Assembly: GCF_000015825.1 (NCBI RefSeq)
Contig: NC_009051.1
Span: forward strand, 636,760 to 698,694
Source of the DNA: Methanoculleus marisnigri JR1
Lineage (GTDB): Archaea > Halobacteriota > Methanomicrobia > Methanomicrobiales > Methanoculleaceae
DNA length: 61,935 bases
Direction: 5' to 3'
A model generated the notes under the pieces. It did no database searches. It worked only from the letters and a program-made list of their open reading frames with translations, and was not told the DNA's origin. Of this stretch, positions 17,280 to 25,125 are shown piece after piece. The first letter of the stretch is position 1. Each line of letters opens with the position of its first letter. Position numbers and translations under genes: made by a program.

Positions 17280-17334
17280 GTTTTGCACCCGGCCGGAGGG
17301 CGGGTGCATGAGAAACTCGGAGAATTTTGATAGT

Positions 17335-17435
17335 GCCGGCCCGCTGTTCCGCCGGAGTCGCAACTCGAAGACCTTTGGCCTTCTCATGCTCCGGCCCTTT
17401 GGCCCATCGCAACTCGCACCTTCGGTGCTCGCACC
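17335..17435 (+). repeat. Hairpin-array repeat, copy B1
   Basis: Boxes and hairpins of the same family as copies A and C: AGTCGCAACTC, GAAGACC-TTT-GGCCTTC (one mismatch), CTCATGCTCC, a GGCC/GGCC stem at 17393-17404, ATCGCAACTC and GCACC-TTC-GGTGC. It is shorter than the other copies and lacks the terminal TGGCGATA box. Confidence 0.65.
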
Positions 17436-17561
17436 GTGGTGCTTCCAGCCAGTCGCGTTTCGGGATGTCATACTAATGAACCATCGCACGTTCCGACAGT
17501 TTCACTCCGAACGGTTGTATACTGCGGGCAGTCGTTTCAGTCGGAACATTACATGCCCCGT

Positions 17562-17865
17562 GTACGGCTTTCGAGGGGCTATCCCCGAGAGGGGGGTGGG
17601 GACAGGGGAGGGGGGAATACTCCCCCCTCCCCACCTGATGGTGGTCGAGCTCCGGTTCTACGAACCGTCGCACTCCCCGTCAGCCCCCCCGTATGGCGAT
17701 AACGATGCGTGCCCGAAGGGCAGGCAGAGTTCGAGCACCGGAGGTGCGCAGGCCACCACGGTCCACTGTTTTGGGCTTTTTCCTCGCTTCGGCCTTCCGA
17801 ACGCCCATCGCAACTCCCACCTTCGGTGCTCGAACTCCTGTCCTACGGGCAGTCGTTCCTAACAG
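17562..17865 (+). repeat. Hairpin-array repeat, copy B2
   Basis: A composite copy. GGGGAGGGGGG and TCCCCCCTCCCC pair around 17606-17633, then comes CCACCTGATGGTGGTCGAGC, hairpin CGGTTC-TAC-GAACCG (17653-17667), TCGCACTCCCCGTCAGCCCC and TGGCGATA at about 17694. After a spacer with further short stems come CACC-TTC-GGTG and CTGTCC-TAC-GGGCAG (17838-17852) with TCGTTCC. The first half is present in reverse orientation at 60080-60180. Confidence 0.7.
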
Positions 17866-17897
17866 TGCTCACGCACCCGCCGTTCCGCCGGGTGCAC

Positions 17898-19133
17898 TCA
17901 AAAAGTATCCGGAGCCTTCGGGGTTACCCCTTTCGAGACCCCCGCTGGCATACTCCCTTCCGCCTTCCCGGCAACCTTCGCGTAGAACGTCTCGATATCG
18001 CTGACGATTGCCTGCCAGTTGTACCTGGTCCGGACGAGTTCTTTCGCCTGCTCCCCGAACCCTGCCCGCAGCGTTTCGTCAGCAAGCAAGCGTCCGATGG
18101 CGTCGGCAAGCGCCTCCGCCGTATACCCGGTGTTGAACCCGACGGAGTTGTCGATCCACCCGAGCAGATCCCCCTTGCCCGTCGTCACGATGGGTGTCCC
18201 GCAGAGGCACGCTTCGAGGAACGTGACGGGAAAACCGGTGAAACTCGGCGTCACGAAGACGTCGGCGTCGGTGTACGCGGCCATCTTGTCCTCCTTGCTC
18301 ACGAACCCCGTGAAGACCACCCGGTCGTCAAGACCGAGCGACTCGACCCGCTGCCTGAACTCATCGTTGTGGCCCATGTCCCCCCCCACCAGCATGAGAA
18401 CGGCGTCGTCGAACTCCCGTGCGACCACGGCAAACGAGCGGATCAACAGATCGATCCCTTTTGTCGGGTCGAGCCTCCCGAGATAGAGCACAACCTTCGT
18501 GGCGTCGTCGATCCCCCATGCCGTACGGAACCTGCCGCGGACGGGAAGATCGGGGTACTCGGCGAGGTCGATGCCGTTCGGGATGATCGCGATCCTCTCA
18601 TCGGCAACACCCAGCTCGCGGTACCGCTCCGCTTCCGTCTCATTGAGCGCGATAACCCCCGCGGCGCCGAGGATCACCTTCTCCGACCAGAACCGATCGA
18701 AGAGCCGCTTCATCCGCGCAGAGCCCGTATCCTGCGGGAGCGCCCCGTGCGCCTGGAGAACGTAGGGCACGCCGTACTTCCGCGCGTAGTGCGAGGCGAT
18801 GATGGTGAGCATGGTGCGGTGGTCGTGGATGTGGACCAGGTCGAACCCGTCAGTCTCCCGCCTCGCGACCGCCGGCATCCGGTAGGGCATCACCGGCGGG
18901 GTCACGCCCAGGGCGTATTTTCGTAAATTCTCAAAGTAATAGACGTCCATCCCGTCGACGGAGGTGAGCCGGTTCGTTGGCAGGTCGTTCGGGTAGATGC
19001 TCCGGTTCGTCGTGTAGACGGTGATGTCGTGCCCGTTCTCGTGCAGTGTCCGGGAGATATCGTAGGCAACCCGTGCCACCCCGCCCGACTCCCAGAGCGG
19101 TTTGAAGAACGGGGTCACCTGCAGGATCTTCAT
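17898..19133 (-). CDS. GT4 family glycosyltransferase
   Basis: A 411-residue retaining glycosyltransferase. The N-terminus MKILQVTPFFKPLWESGGVA has the glycine-rich acceptor loop, and the donor half has VVLYLGRLDPTKGIDLLIRS and PSFTGFPVTFLEACLCGTP, where the first Glu of EX7E is replaced. The start at 19133 overlaps the stop of the CapA-like gene as ATGA, so the two are translationally coupled. A longer frame to 19322 lies inside that gene and is not used. Donor sugar unknown; the CapA neighbour suggests a surface polymer. Confidence 0.9.
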   Translation of the reverse strand: MKILQVTPFFKPLWESGGVARVAYDISRTLHENGHDITVYTTNRSIYPNDLPTNRLTSVDGMDVYYFENLRKYALGVTPPVMPYRMPAVARRETDGFDLVHIHDHRTMLTIIASHYARKYGVPYVLQAHGALPQDTGSARMKRLFDRFWSEKVILGAAGVIALNETEAERYRELGVADERIAIIPNGIDLAEYPDLPVRGRFRTAWGIDDATKVVLYLGRLDPTKGIDLLIRSFAVVAREFDDAVLMLVGGDMGHNDEFRQRVESLGLDDRVVFTGFVSKEDKMAAYTDADVFVTPSFTGFPVTFLEACLCGTPIVTTGKGDLLGWIDNSVGFNTGYTAEALADAIGRLLADETLRAGFGEQAKELVRTRYNWQAIVSDIETFYAKVAGKAEGSMPAGVSKGVTPKAPDTF

Positions 19134-20212
19134 GCCTGCCCCCCGATGCTGCGTTCCCGGAGCCGCTTCCTGATCAGGCCCGCGTAGCAGTTCAGGCAGA
19201 ATGGTGTAAAAAGCCAGATCCCGCACTCGATCAGGGGCGCAAGCCCGTGCTGCCGGATCCGGTAGCGGTAACTCTCCAGGTTGTACTCCAGGTAATCCGC
19301 GCCGATCTGCTCGAACCACCACCGGCGGGTGACGTTTCCGTTACGCACCCTCTCGGAGCACTTCACTATCCAGCGTTCCACCAGTTCCCGGGTTCGCCCC
19401 TCCGCCACCTCGGGCTGGAAGTCGCTGTTGATGACGCAGGGTATGGTCGCGTAGTCCCGGATCCCGTCCCGGTCGAAGTCCACCGAGAGGATCATGGTGC
19501 TGTGAATTTTCTCCTTGAAGATCTCGGTATCGAACTGGAAGTTCCCGAGTGAATAGGCGATCAGGCCGCCTTTGTACCGTTCCAGCCCCTGGATGGTATG
19601 CGAGTGGTGCCCGAGAATCAGGGTTGCCCCGTTATCGATGAAGGCATGAGCGAGTCTGACCTGGTCGGGGGAGGGGTAGTAGGTGTTCTCGATCCCCCAG
19701 TGCAGGGAGACGACGACATGGTCGCACCGGTCCTTCAGTGCCCTGATGTCGTCGATGACGGCCTTCTTCTTCAGTTTGGCCACGGTGACGCCCGGCGGCG
19801 ACCGGAACCTTCCGCTCGTATACGCAAGGAAACCGAACCGGGTCCCGTTGTGCTCGACGACCAGCCCTTCAGGTGGGTTGTCGCCCCGCCCCCCTCCGAC
19901 GTAGGCGATGCCGCGGGATTCAAGACCCTCAAGGGTATTCTCAAACCCTTCCCGGCCCCTATCGAGCGTGTGGTTGTTTGCCACGCTGAGGATATCGAAT
20001 CCGGCTTCTTTGAGGAACTCACCTGCCTCCGGCGGGGTTGTATTGACCCAGCGTTTCCTGCTCTCGCTTCCGCTCTCGGAGAGAACCGTCTCCAGGTTCC
20101 CGAAAAGCAGATCTTTCTGCCGGAGTTCGTGTTGAACCAGGGCAAAAGGTCTCTTGCCGTTCCTGATCCAGAGCAGCACGTCTCCGACCGCTCGCAGCCG
20201 CACCGATGTCAT
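19130..20212 (-). CDS. CapA-like metallophosphoesterase-fold protein
   Basis: A 360-residue member of the CapA/PgsA family (poly-gamma-glutamate capsule protein, calcineurin-like fold). Metal-binding motifs are visible: AVGDVLL near the start, FGNLETVLS, SVANNHTLDRG, VSLHWGIE and GHHSHTIQG. The N-terminus here lacks the membrane segment of bacterial CapA. The start at 20212 follows an AGGAGAAGAGG site; a 68-residue upstream extension has no coding character. In bacteria the family acts in capsule polymer formation or release, but in archaea it accompanies polysaccharide genes and its reaction is not established. Coupled to the downstream GT4 gene. Confidence 0.85.
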   Translation of the reverse strand: MTSVRLRAVGDVLLWIRNGKRPFALVQHELRQKDLLFGNLETVLSESGSESRKRWVNTTPPEAGEFLKEAGFDILSVANNHTLDRGREGFENTLEGLESRGIAYVGGGRGDNPPEGLVVEHNGTRFGFLAYTSGRFRSPPGVTVAKLKKKAVIDDIRALKDRCDHVVVSLHWGIENTYYPSPDQVRLAHAFIDNGATLILGHHSHTIQGLERYKGGLIAYSLGNFQFDTEIFKEKIHSTMILSVDFDRDGIRDYATIPCVINSDFQPEVAEGRTRELVERWIVKCSERVRNGNVTRRWWFEQIGADYLEYNLESYRYRIRQHGLAPLIECGIWLFTPFCLNCYAGLIRKRLRERSIGGQA

Positions 20213-20598
20213 ACCTCTTCTCCTGCAGAATCTCTGCTCGGGACGGGAGATCCGGGCCTGCAGCCGGCCTTCGTCGTCGATCTGAAGGTCCCCACCCTCT
20301 TGAACCGTAGGGATGGAACCCCATTGACGTCTGCGAGAGAAGCTTTCATGTACGGGTAATCGTGAATACTGCCTTCCCTCCCCGATGCGTTGAGTTCCAG
20401 ACAGGCGATGCGACAATATATATTTTGCCCTGATTAGGCCCCCGACATGCGTATCCCGATGCCTACGGCTTCCCGAAAACTCCGGAATCCCGGCGGGGCA
20501 GGAAGTGGCTCCGGTAACGGTGGAACTCGTGATGCCGAACCATTAACTGCTTATGCATCGAGTATGTACCTGGATCGTCTGGCGGCAGATGATGAGAG
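20213..20598. other. Intergenic region between the CapA-like gene and the MoxR operon end
   Basis: No gene is seen. An AATATATATTTTG tract near 20415 is a likely TATA box for the CapA-like gene, which would give a leader of about 180 bases. Confidence 0.4.
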
Positions 20599-21489
20599 TT
20601 ACCCCCACTGATCCGGTGATGAAGCAGGGGGCTGATGTCGCTGCATATCCACCGTTCTGCCCGGTTCTTCCGGCAAGGCTCCTTCGTCTTCCTGTTCGAT
20701 CCGATCCGAATCGCCTTTGGGCTCAAGCGACAGTATCAGGCGGACGCTTCGTTTCCGCGGATCGACGTCCGACCGGACCATTGTGCATGTCCGGTTGAGC
20801 GCCTGTGCCGTCATCGTTGCCAGGAGACTGCAGACCGGGCAGCCGACCATTGTGCAGCACTTCGGTGACGCGGCACGAACCTGCAGGCATCCCTGCGTGA
20901 GACGGTATCCGGAGAGCGTCAGTGCAACGGTATCGCCGTTCTCTTCTACCTCGATCCTATCCGCCAGTTCCAGGACCCCTATGACGGTGCTCCGCATCAG
21001 TTCCGGGAGGTTGACTTCTTCCCCGGGCAATCTCAGCCGTCGTTTTTCGTAGAGCCACCGGATGAGCGGGAGAGATGCCGGGGTGATCACGATCCCGGCG
21101 TTCTTACCGTCGAGGATGAACGAACTGTCGTATTCGTAGCCCGGCGGCAGGATGCCCTCCGAGACCGGGATGTACTGGATCACCTCCGGCTGAGCGCCGT
21201 TCTGCACCGGCATGAACCGGGCGTTTCCCCTGATGCCGAGGTCGGCGCAGAGCGTGGCGGTGTTGATCGTGCCCTGGGTCGCAAGAAGGCTGGTGAGTTC
21301 GGGTTCGAGAGGCTCTCCCTTGTACAGGGTGAGGAGGAAGATGGCAGTCACGGCGCATCCCATTCCGGTGAATACCAGCGTGGCGCTTGTCAGATCGCCC
21401 CTGTTGGTGAGCAGGGCCAGGGCAAGGGCTCCGGCGGCGACGGCAAGGAGGGCCAGCGCAGCGAGGTACGGGTCGTTGTGCTCGCTCAT
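20599..21489 (-). CDS. Membrane protein of unknown function, last gene of the MoxR operon
   Basis: I do not recognise the family. The 296-residue protein has two N-terminal transmembrane segments (about 8-27 and 35-54), then a soluble part of about 240 residues containing several Cys (PKCCTMVGCPVCSL near 212-225) and a disordered acidic, Pro-rich tail. The Cys cluster could bind a metal but this is only a possibility. Its ATG overlaps the stop of the gene upstream, as in the rest of the operon. The many short overlaps suggest that its product works with the MoxR ATPase and DUF58 protein. Confidence 0.75.
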   Translation of the reverse strand: MSEHNDPYLAALALLAVAAGALALALLTNRGDLTSATLVFTGMGCAVTAIFLLTLYKGEPLEPELTSLLATQGTINTATLCADLGIRGNARFMPVQNGAQPEVIQYIPVSEGILPPGYEYDSSFILDGKNAGIVITPASLPLIRWLYEKRRLRLPGEEVNLPELMRSTVIGVLELADRIEVEENGDTVALTLSGYRLTQGCLQVRAASPKCCTMVGCPVCSLLATMTAQALNRTCTMVRSDVDPRKRSVRLILSLEPKGDSDRIEQEDEGALPEEPGRTVDMQRHQPPASSPDQWG

Positions 21490-21968
21490 GCCCTGCCCCC
21501 CGGTGTGCGCATCTGGACGTACTCCGATACCTGGATAGTCAGGTAGGAAACGACGCCTGCAACGATCACGGCCAGAAACGGGACAAGCGCGTGTGCGGGT
21601 ATGAGGAGGAGGGCCGTTCCTGCCGATGCGATGACGGCAAACAGCATGAAATGCTTTGTTTGTCGCCGATCGCCAAGCACTCCCGCCTCTCTCGCGATCA
21701 GACCCAGTACAAGGAGCTGGAGGAGGGCAGCATACGCAGGACCTGCGACCCCTGCAGAGAGCACGACCATCTCACCGAGCGCGAGGAGGACGATCTCCCG
21801 TTCCCTGACACGGCGGGTACCGATCCAGGCGACGATCAGGATCGCGAGGAGTGCAGCCGCAAAAACCCCGCGGGCCGTCTGACCGAGTGCAATCAGCCCT
21901 GCGACGGCAATGCCTCCCGTTCCTACGATGGCGACAACGATAGCCGCCGATCCCCGGTCGAGTTCCAT
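21486..21968 (-). CDS. Small polytopic membrane protein in the MoxR operon
   Basis: 160 residues, almost entirely hydrophobic, with about five transmembrane segments and no catalytic motif. Family not recognised. Its ATG shares one base with the stop of the DUF58 gene (TGATG), and its own stop overlaps the next start, so translation is coupled on both sides. Probably a membrane subunit of the system encoded by this operon. Confidence 0.8.
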   Translation of the reverse strand: MELDRGSAAIVVAIVGTGGIAVAGLIALGQTARGVFAAALLAILIVAWIGTRRVREREIVLLALGEMVVLSAGVAGPAYAALLQLLVLGLIAREAGVLGDRRQTKHFMLFAVIASAGTALLLIPAHALVPFLAVIVAGVVSYLTIQVSEYVQMRTPGGRA

Positions 21969-23251
21969 CAGATCTCCTCCAGGCTGTCCGCTTCCAGCCC
22001 TGTCAGGGCTTTCTCCGGGCAGCCCTGCGGTACCCGCAGGTAAACCGGGCGTCTCCGGCTGCGTGCCGCAAGAAGGATCCGGGTGATGTGGCTGGTATCC
22101 CCTTCAAGGGTGGTAAACAGGTGGACGTCCCCGGATGGCGCGGCCGCCAGCGACTCCGTCAGGTAAACGTCGAGGGTATCCGGGCTCCGAGCACCGGCGA
22201 ATGCGCGGTAGATGCCGCCGAGCAGGTTCCCGTAGGCGACGCCGTCGGCCTCCATCGTTGTCTGCCTCGCACGTGCCCTGAGCTGGTAGGTGTCCTGGGT
22301 TCGAAACTGGTGAACGTTCCGCACCTCCGGCCTGATCTCGTGCAGGAAGTGCCCGGCAGTTATCCTGCTCCCGAGAGGAGGGTGATAACTCTTTACGTCG
22401 CCCCCGGAGATCAGCAGGAGAGAACAGTTGTCGTTCGTATTCAGGGTCCTCCTGACGGCGCCGGCTACCCGGATGAGGAAGCGGGCATGCATCTCGCTGA
22501 CGGCCGGCCCGGTTTGCTCCGGCAGGTCGACGATGATCAGAGGAGAACCTTCCTGGTGCAGTTCGGGAACCCGGACGTAATACTCCTGGTATCGAGCGGT
22601 CAGTTTCCAGTCGAGGTCTCTCGTATCGTCGCCCGATTGGTAAGGCCGGAACATCCGTGTGTCCTGTCCGGCGAGCAGGGTGCGCGGTGTACCCCGCCGC
22701 TGCCCCTCCCGTCGCAGGGAGGTTAGAAGGTCTTTCTCGGACGGTACCGGCTCAATCTTGAGTTCCGGGGCCATGCAGACGTCGTTTCGGCACACCCCCC
22801 TGCGCTCGAAGAACGGGTTGTTCAGCGTGAGCGCCACCCCGCGGAATCGCGCTCCCCCCGGTGCGACGGGAATGAGGGTGTACCGCGAGATCCAGGCTCC
22901 GTCCTCTCCCTGAGCATATGCCGTGTCTTCGGCGGGATCGTCGATCAGGGTGAGCGACGGCGGCAAATCCTCCGCCTTGAGGGTCATGCCGCCTTCAAGC
23001 ACCGTTGTCAGGCGCGATGAGACGCCGATCGGGACGCCTGTACCGGGATAACGTGCCTCTATCGAGCGGTCGACCGTGAGTGCGGCGAGGGCTTTTCCGG
23101 AAGCGTGGTTAAAGGAGAACGCCTGGTAGATGAGGAAGAACGCGAGCATGCCGGTCGCGATGAGCCCGATTACGTCGTCAAAAAAGAGCGCAAAGGCTGC
23201 AACGGCTGCGAACAGCGCCAGGATACCTGAGGTGCGCCCGGTTGGGATCAC
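21968..23251 (-). CDS. DUF58 protein with N-terminal membrane anchor
   Basis: 427 residues. Two transmembrane segments lie at about 8-24 and 27-46, a beta-rich stretch follows, and the DUF58 core is at about 200-290 with FRPYQSGDDTRDLDWKLTAR and LIIVDLPEQTG. DUF58 proteins have a von Willebrand A-like region and pair with MoxR ATPases; in other organisms such pairs serve assembly or activation of protein complexes at the membrane. The order MoxR then DUF58 is conserved. The gene follows moxR by three bases. Exact client unknown. Confidence 0.9.
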   Translation of the reverse strand: MIPTGRTSGILALFAAVAAFALFFDDVIGLIATGMLAFFLIYQAFSFNHASGKALAALTVDRSIEARYPGTGVPIGVSSRLTTVLEGGMTLKAEDLPPSLTLIDDPAEDTAYAQGEDGAWISRYTLIPVAPGGARFRGVALTLNNPFFERRGVCRNDVCMAPELKIEPVPSEKDLLTSLRREGQRRGTPRTLLAGQDTRMFRPYQSGDDTRDLDWKLTARYQEYYVRVPELHQEGSPLIIVDLPEQTGPAVSEMHARFLIRVAGAVRRTLNTNDNCSLLLISGGDVKSYHPPLGSRITAGHFLHEIRPEVRNVHQFRTQDTYQLRARARQTTMEADGVAYGNLLGGIYRAFAGARSPDTLDVYLTESLAAAPSGDVHLFTTLEGDTSHITRILLAARSRRRPVYLRVPQGCPEKALTGLEADSLEEI

Positions 23252-23254
23252 GTG

Positions 23255-24232
23255 TCAGGGCACCTCCGTTGTGGCAAGAATCGCCGTAACGATCTCTTCG
23301 GGCATGGTGTGCCCGATCTCTGCCTCCCATGAGAGGGCGATCCGGTGCCTGAAGACCGGGAGTGCCATCGCCTTGACATCGTCAGGGATAACATATTCCC
23401 GGCCGTCAAGGGCTGCCTTTGCCTTTGCACCGGCGAGCATGCCGATCGAGGCTCGCGGGCTGGCGCCCAGGCGGATATCTTCGTGCGTCCTGGTCGCAAA
23501 AACGAGATCCCTGATATACTGGAGGATTGTTTCGTCGACATAGATCCTCCTGACCGCCTCCTGCATCGCGAGGATCTTTTCCGGGTTTAAGACCGGGTGG
23601 ATCTGCTTCTGGTAGCGGAACCAGTCGAGATTTCCCTCCTGGCTCTGGTTGAGGAGTTCGAGTTCGGTATCGGCGTCAAGGTATGCCGTGAGGATGCTGA
23701 ACATGAACCGGTCTTTCTGCACCTGAATGAGGGGGAACGTACCCTCCGCATCGTAGGTGTTCTGGGTTGCCAGTGCGAAATAGGGTTCGGCAAGCGGATA
23801 CGTGACACCATCGATCGTCGTCTGCCGTTCGCTCATCGCTTCGAGGAATGCGCTCTGAGTCTTCGGGGTGAGACGGTTGATCTCGTCGATCATGATGAAA
23901 TTGTGAAATATGGGCCCCTTCCGGAGGATGAATGCCTTCTGCTCCGGGTCGTAGATCCGTATCCCGATGATGTCGGCAGGCTGCACGTCGACGGCGCCCT
24001 GCACCCGACTGAAGTCGTAACCCATGAGTTTTGCCACGATCTTTCCTATGGTGGTCTTCGCCGTTCCGGGAAGCCCTTCCACCAGTACGTGCCCGCCCGT
24101 CAGGATCCCGATGAATATCTGTTCTATGAGAGCCTCGCTCCCGAGGATGTGCTGCCTGGTGGCAGCCAGCATCTCTCTCTGCGCTGCCCGGATCTCATTG
24201 ACCGGGACTGTAACCTCGTATTCGTTGTACAT
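23255..24232 (-). CDS. MoxR-family AAA+ ATPase
   Basis: A 325-residue AAA+ ATPase. Walker A GLPGTAKT is at 53-60, Walker B FIMIDEIN at 112-118, and sensor region ATQNTYDAEGTFPL is clear; the MoxR lid domain fills about 215-325. MoxR proteins act as chaperone-like ATPases for metal or complex assembly, together with DUF58 proteins. The start MYNEYEV at 24232 follows an AGGTGAT site; the extra 100 residues of the longer frame lie inside the DUF4350 gene. Placed in the middle of a seven-gene operon. Confidence 0.93.
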   Translation of the reverse strand: MYNEYEVTVPVNEIRAAQREMLAATRQHILGSEALIEQIFIGILTGGHVLVEGLPGTAKTTIGKIVAKLMGYDFSRVQGAVDVQPADIIGIRIYDPEQKAFILRKGPIFHNFIMIDEINRLTPKTQSAFLEAMSERQTTIDGVTYPLAEPYFALATQNTYDAEGTFPLIQVQKDRFMFSILTAYLDADTELELLNQSQEGNLDWFRYQKQIHPVLNPEKILAMQEAVRRIYVDETILQYIRDLVFATRTHEDIRLGASPRASIGMLAGAKAKAALDGREYVIPDDVKAMALPVFRHRIALSWEAEIGHTMPEEIVTAILATTEVP

Positions 24233-24243
24233 CAAATCACCTG

Positions 24244-25125
24244 CTATCGCGCCCGCCGGATGACGGCAAGCGTCGCGACGGCGATCACTGCCGCCGCAAG
24301 AAGATCCCGCAAGGGCGTGGTCTTCAGCCACTGCACCATCGCGACCATGCCGTCCGTATCCGCGGTCCTGCTCTGCGTTCTGTCGTAGAGGACTACCGGA
24401 TACGCCTCCAGGATGTTCAGAAGAAGCCGATCGTTGTCCAATCCGGTGCCGAGACCGGACATCGAATTGATGAATATCTCCGGGTCCGCGAGAACCACCA
24501 GTTCTCCGCTGCCTCTTCGTTCGAACGCACAAATCGCAAACGTTTTCATCGACTCATCTGCATCGGGACGCTGGTTGCCGTTGGTGTCCACCCAGCTGAG
24601 CCGGGAGGTGTTGACCAGAGGGACGCCGCCTGCCACCGCCGAAGGGTGGTTGAACTGGACCGTGGTGACGTCGGCGAGGAGCGGATGGGGGTGGGAGACG
24701 GTGCCGGTCAGGGCTGCCGGGTCCCGGTACTCTCTGTCGAGGCTGGAGAGGTTGCCGGGACTGATCTCGATACCGCTCTCAAGCCCGGTGAGGATCTCGT
24801 TCCCGGTGCCGGTATCGTCGGCGATAAGAACCATGTTCCCCGCCTGCAGGTAGCGGTCGATCATGGATACGTCTTCGTCCGTCAGGTTCCCCGATGGTGC
24901 GATGATCAGGAACAGCGAACCGGTATACCCGTCGAGCCGGGTATAATCCGTGATCGCCACGGCACCCCCTGCATCAAGCCTGTCGAAGAAGAGCGACGTT
25001 CCGTTCCACTGGATGTTGTGGCGGCTGTACTCGAGAGTTGTCGTGGAGACGTGAACCGCCGCCACCAGAGCCACGAAGAGGAGGAGGGCAAGGACCGGGA
25101 TCGTGTAACCCCTAATCCTCCTCAC
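24244..25125 (-). CDS. DUF4350 membrane protein
   Basis: 293 residues from the GTG at 25125 with a transmembrane helix near the N-terminus (VLALLLFVALVAAV) and another at the C-terminus (DLLAAAVIAVATLAVI). Between them is an extracytoplasmic domain with the DUF4350 pattern (LFLIIAPSGNLTDEDVSMI, then NMVLIADDTGTGNEILTGL). The GTG is preferred to a TTG at 25173 because AGGAG touches it and the overlap with the upstream gene is then 14 bases, not 62. DUF4350 regularly accompanies DUF4129 and MoxR genes. Function unproven. Confidence 0.8.
   Translation of the reverse strand: MRRIRGYTIPVLALLLFVALVAAVHVSTTTLEYSRHNIQWNGTSLFFDRLDAGGAVAITDYTRLDGYTGSLFLIIAPSGNLTDEDVSMIDRYLQAGNMVLIADDTGTGNEILTGLESGIEISPGNLSSLDREYRDPAALTGTVSHPHPLLADVTTVQFNHPSAVAGGVPLVNTSRLSWVDTNGNQRPDADESMKTFAICAFERRGSGELVVLADPEIFINSMSGLGTGLDNDRLLLNILEAYPVVLYDRTQSRTADTDGMVAMVQWLKTTPLRDLLAAAVIAVATLAVIRRAR

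Noticed and set aside
15703-17412. Minus-strand open frame of 569 codons over the beta-helix gene
   Set aside because: The same type of shadow appears opposite the other beta-helix copies (5806-6810, 7778-8773) because the cores are nearly identical. The plus frame has a signal peptide and ribosome site.
17300-17900. CRISPR array or protein-coding genes in the repeat-rich gap
   Set aside because: There are no regularly spaced identical repeats; the structure is hairpins with conserved boxes. Open frames there are low-complexity and lack start signals.
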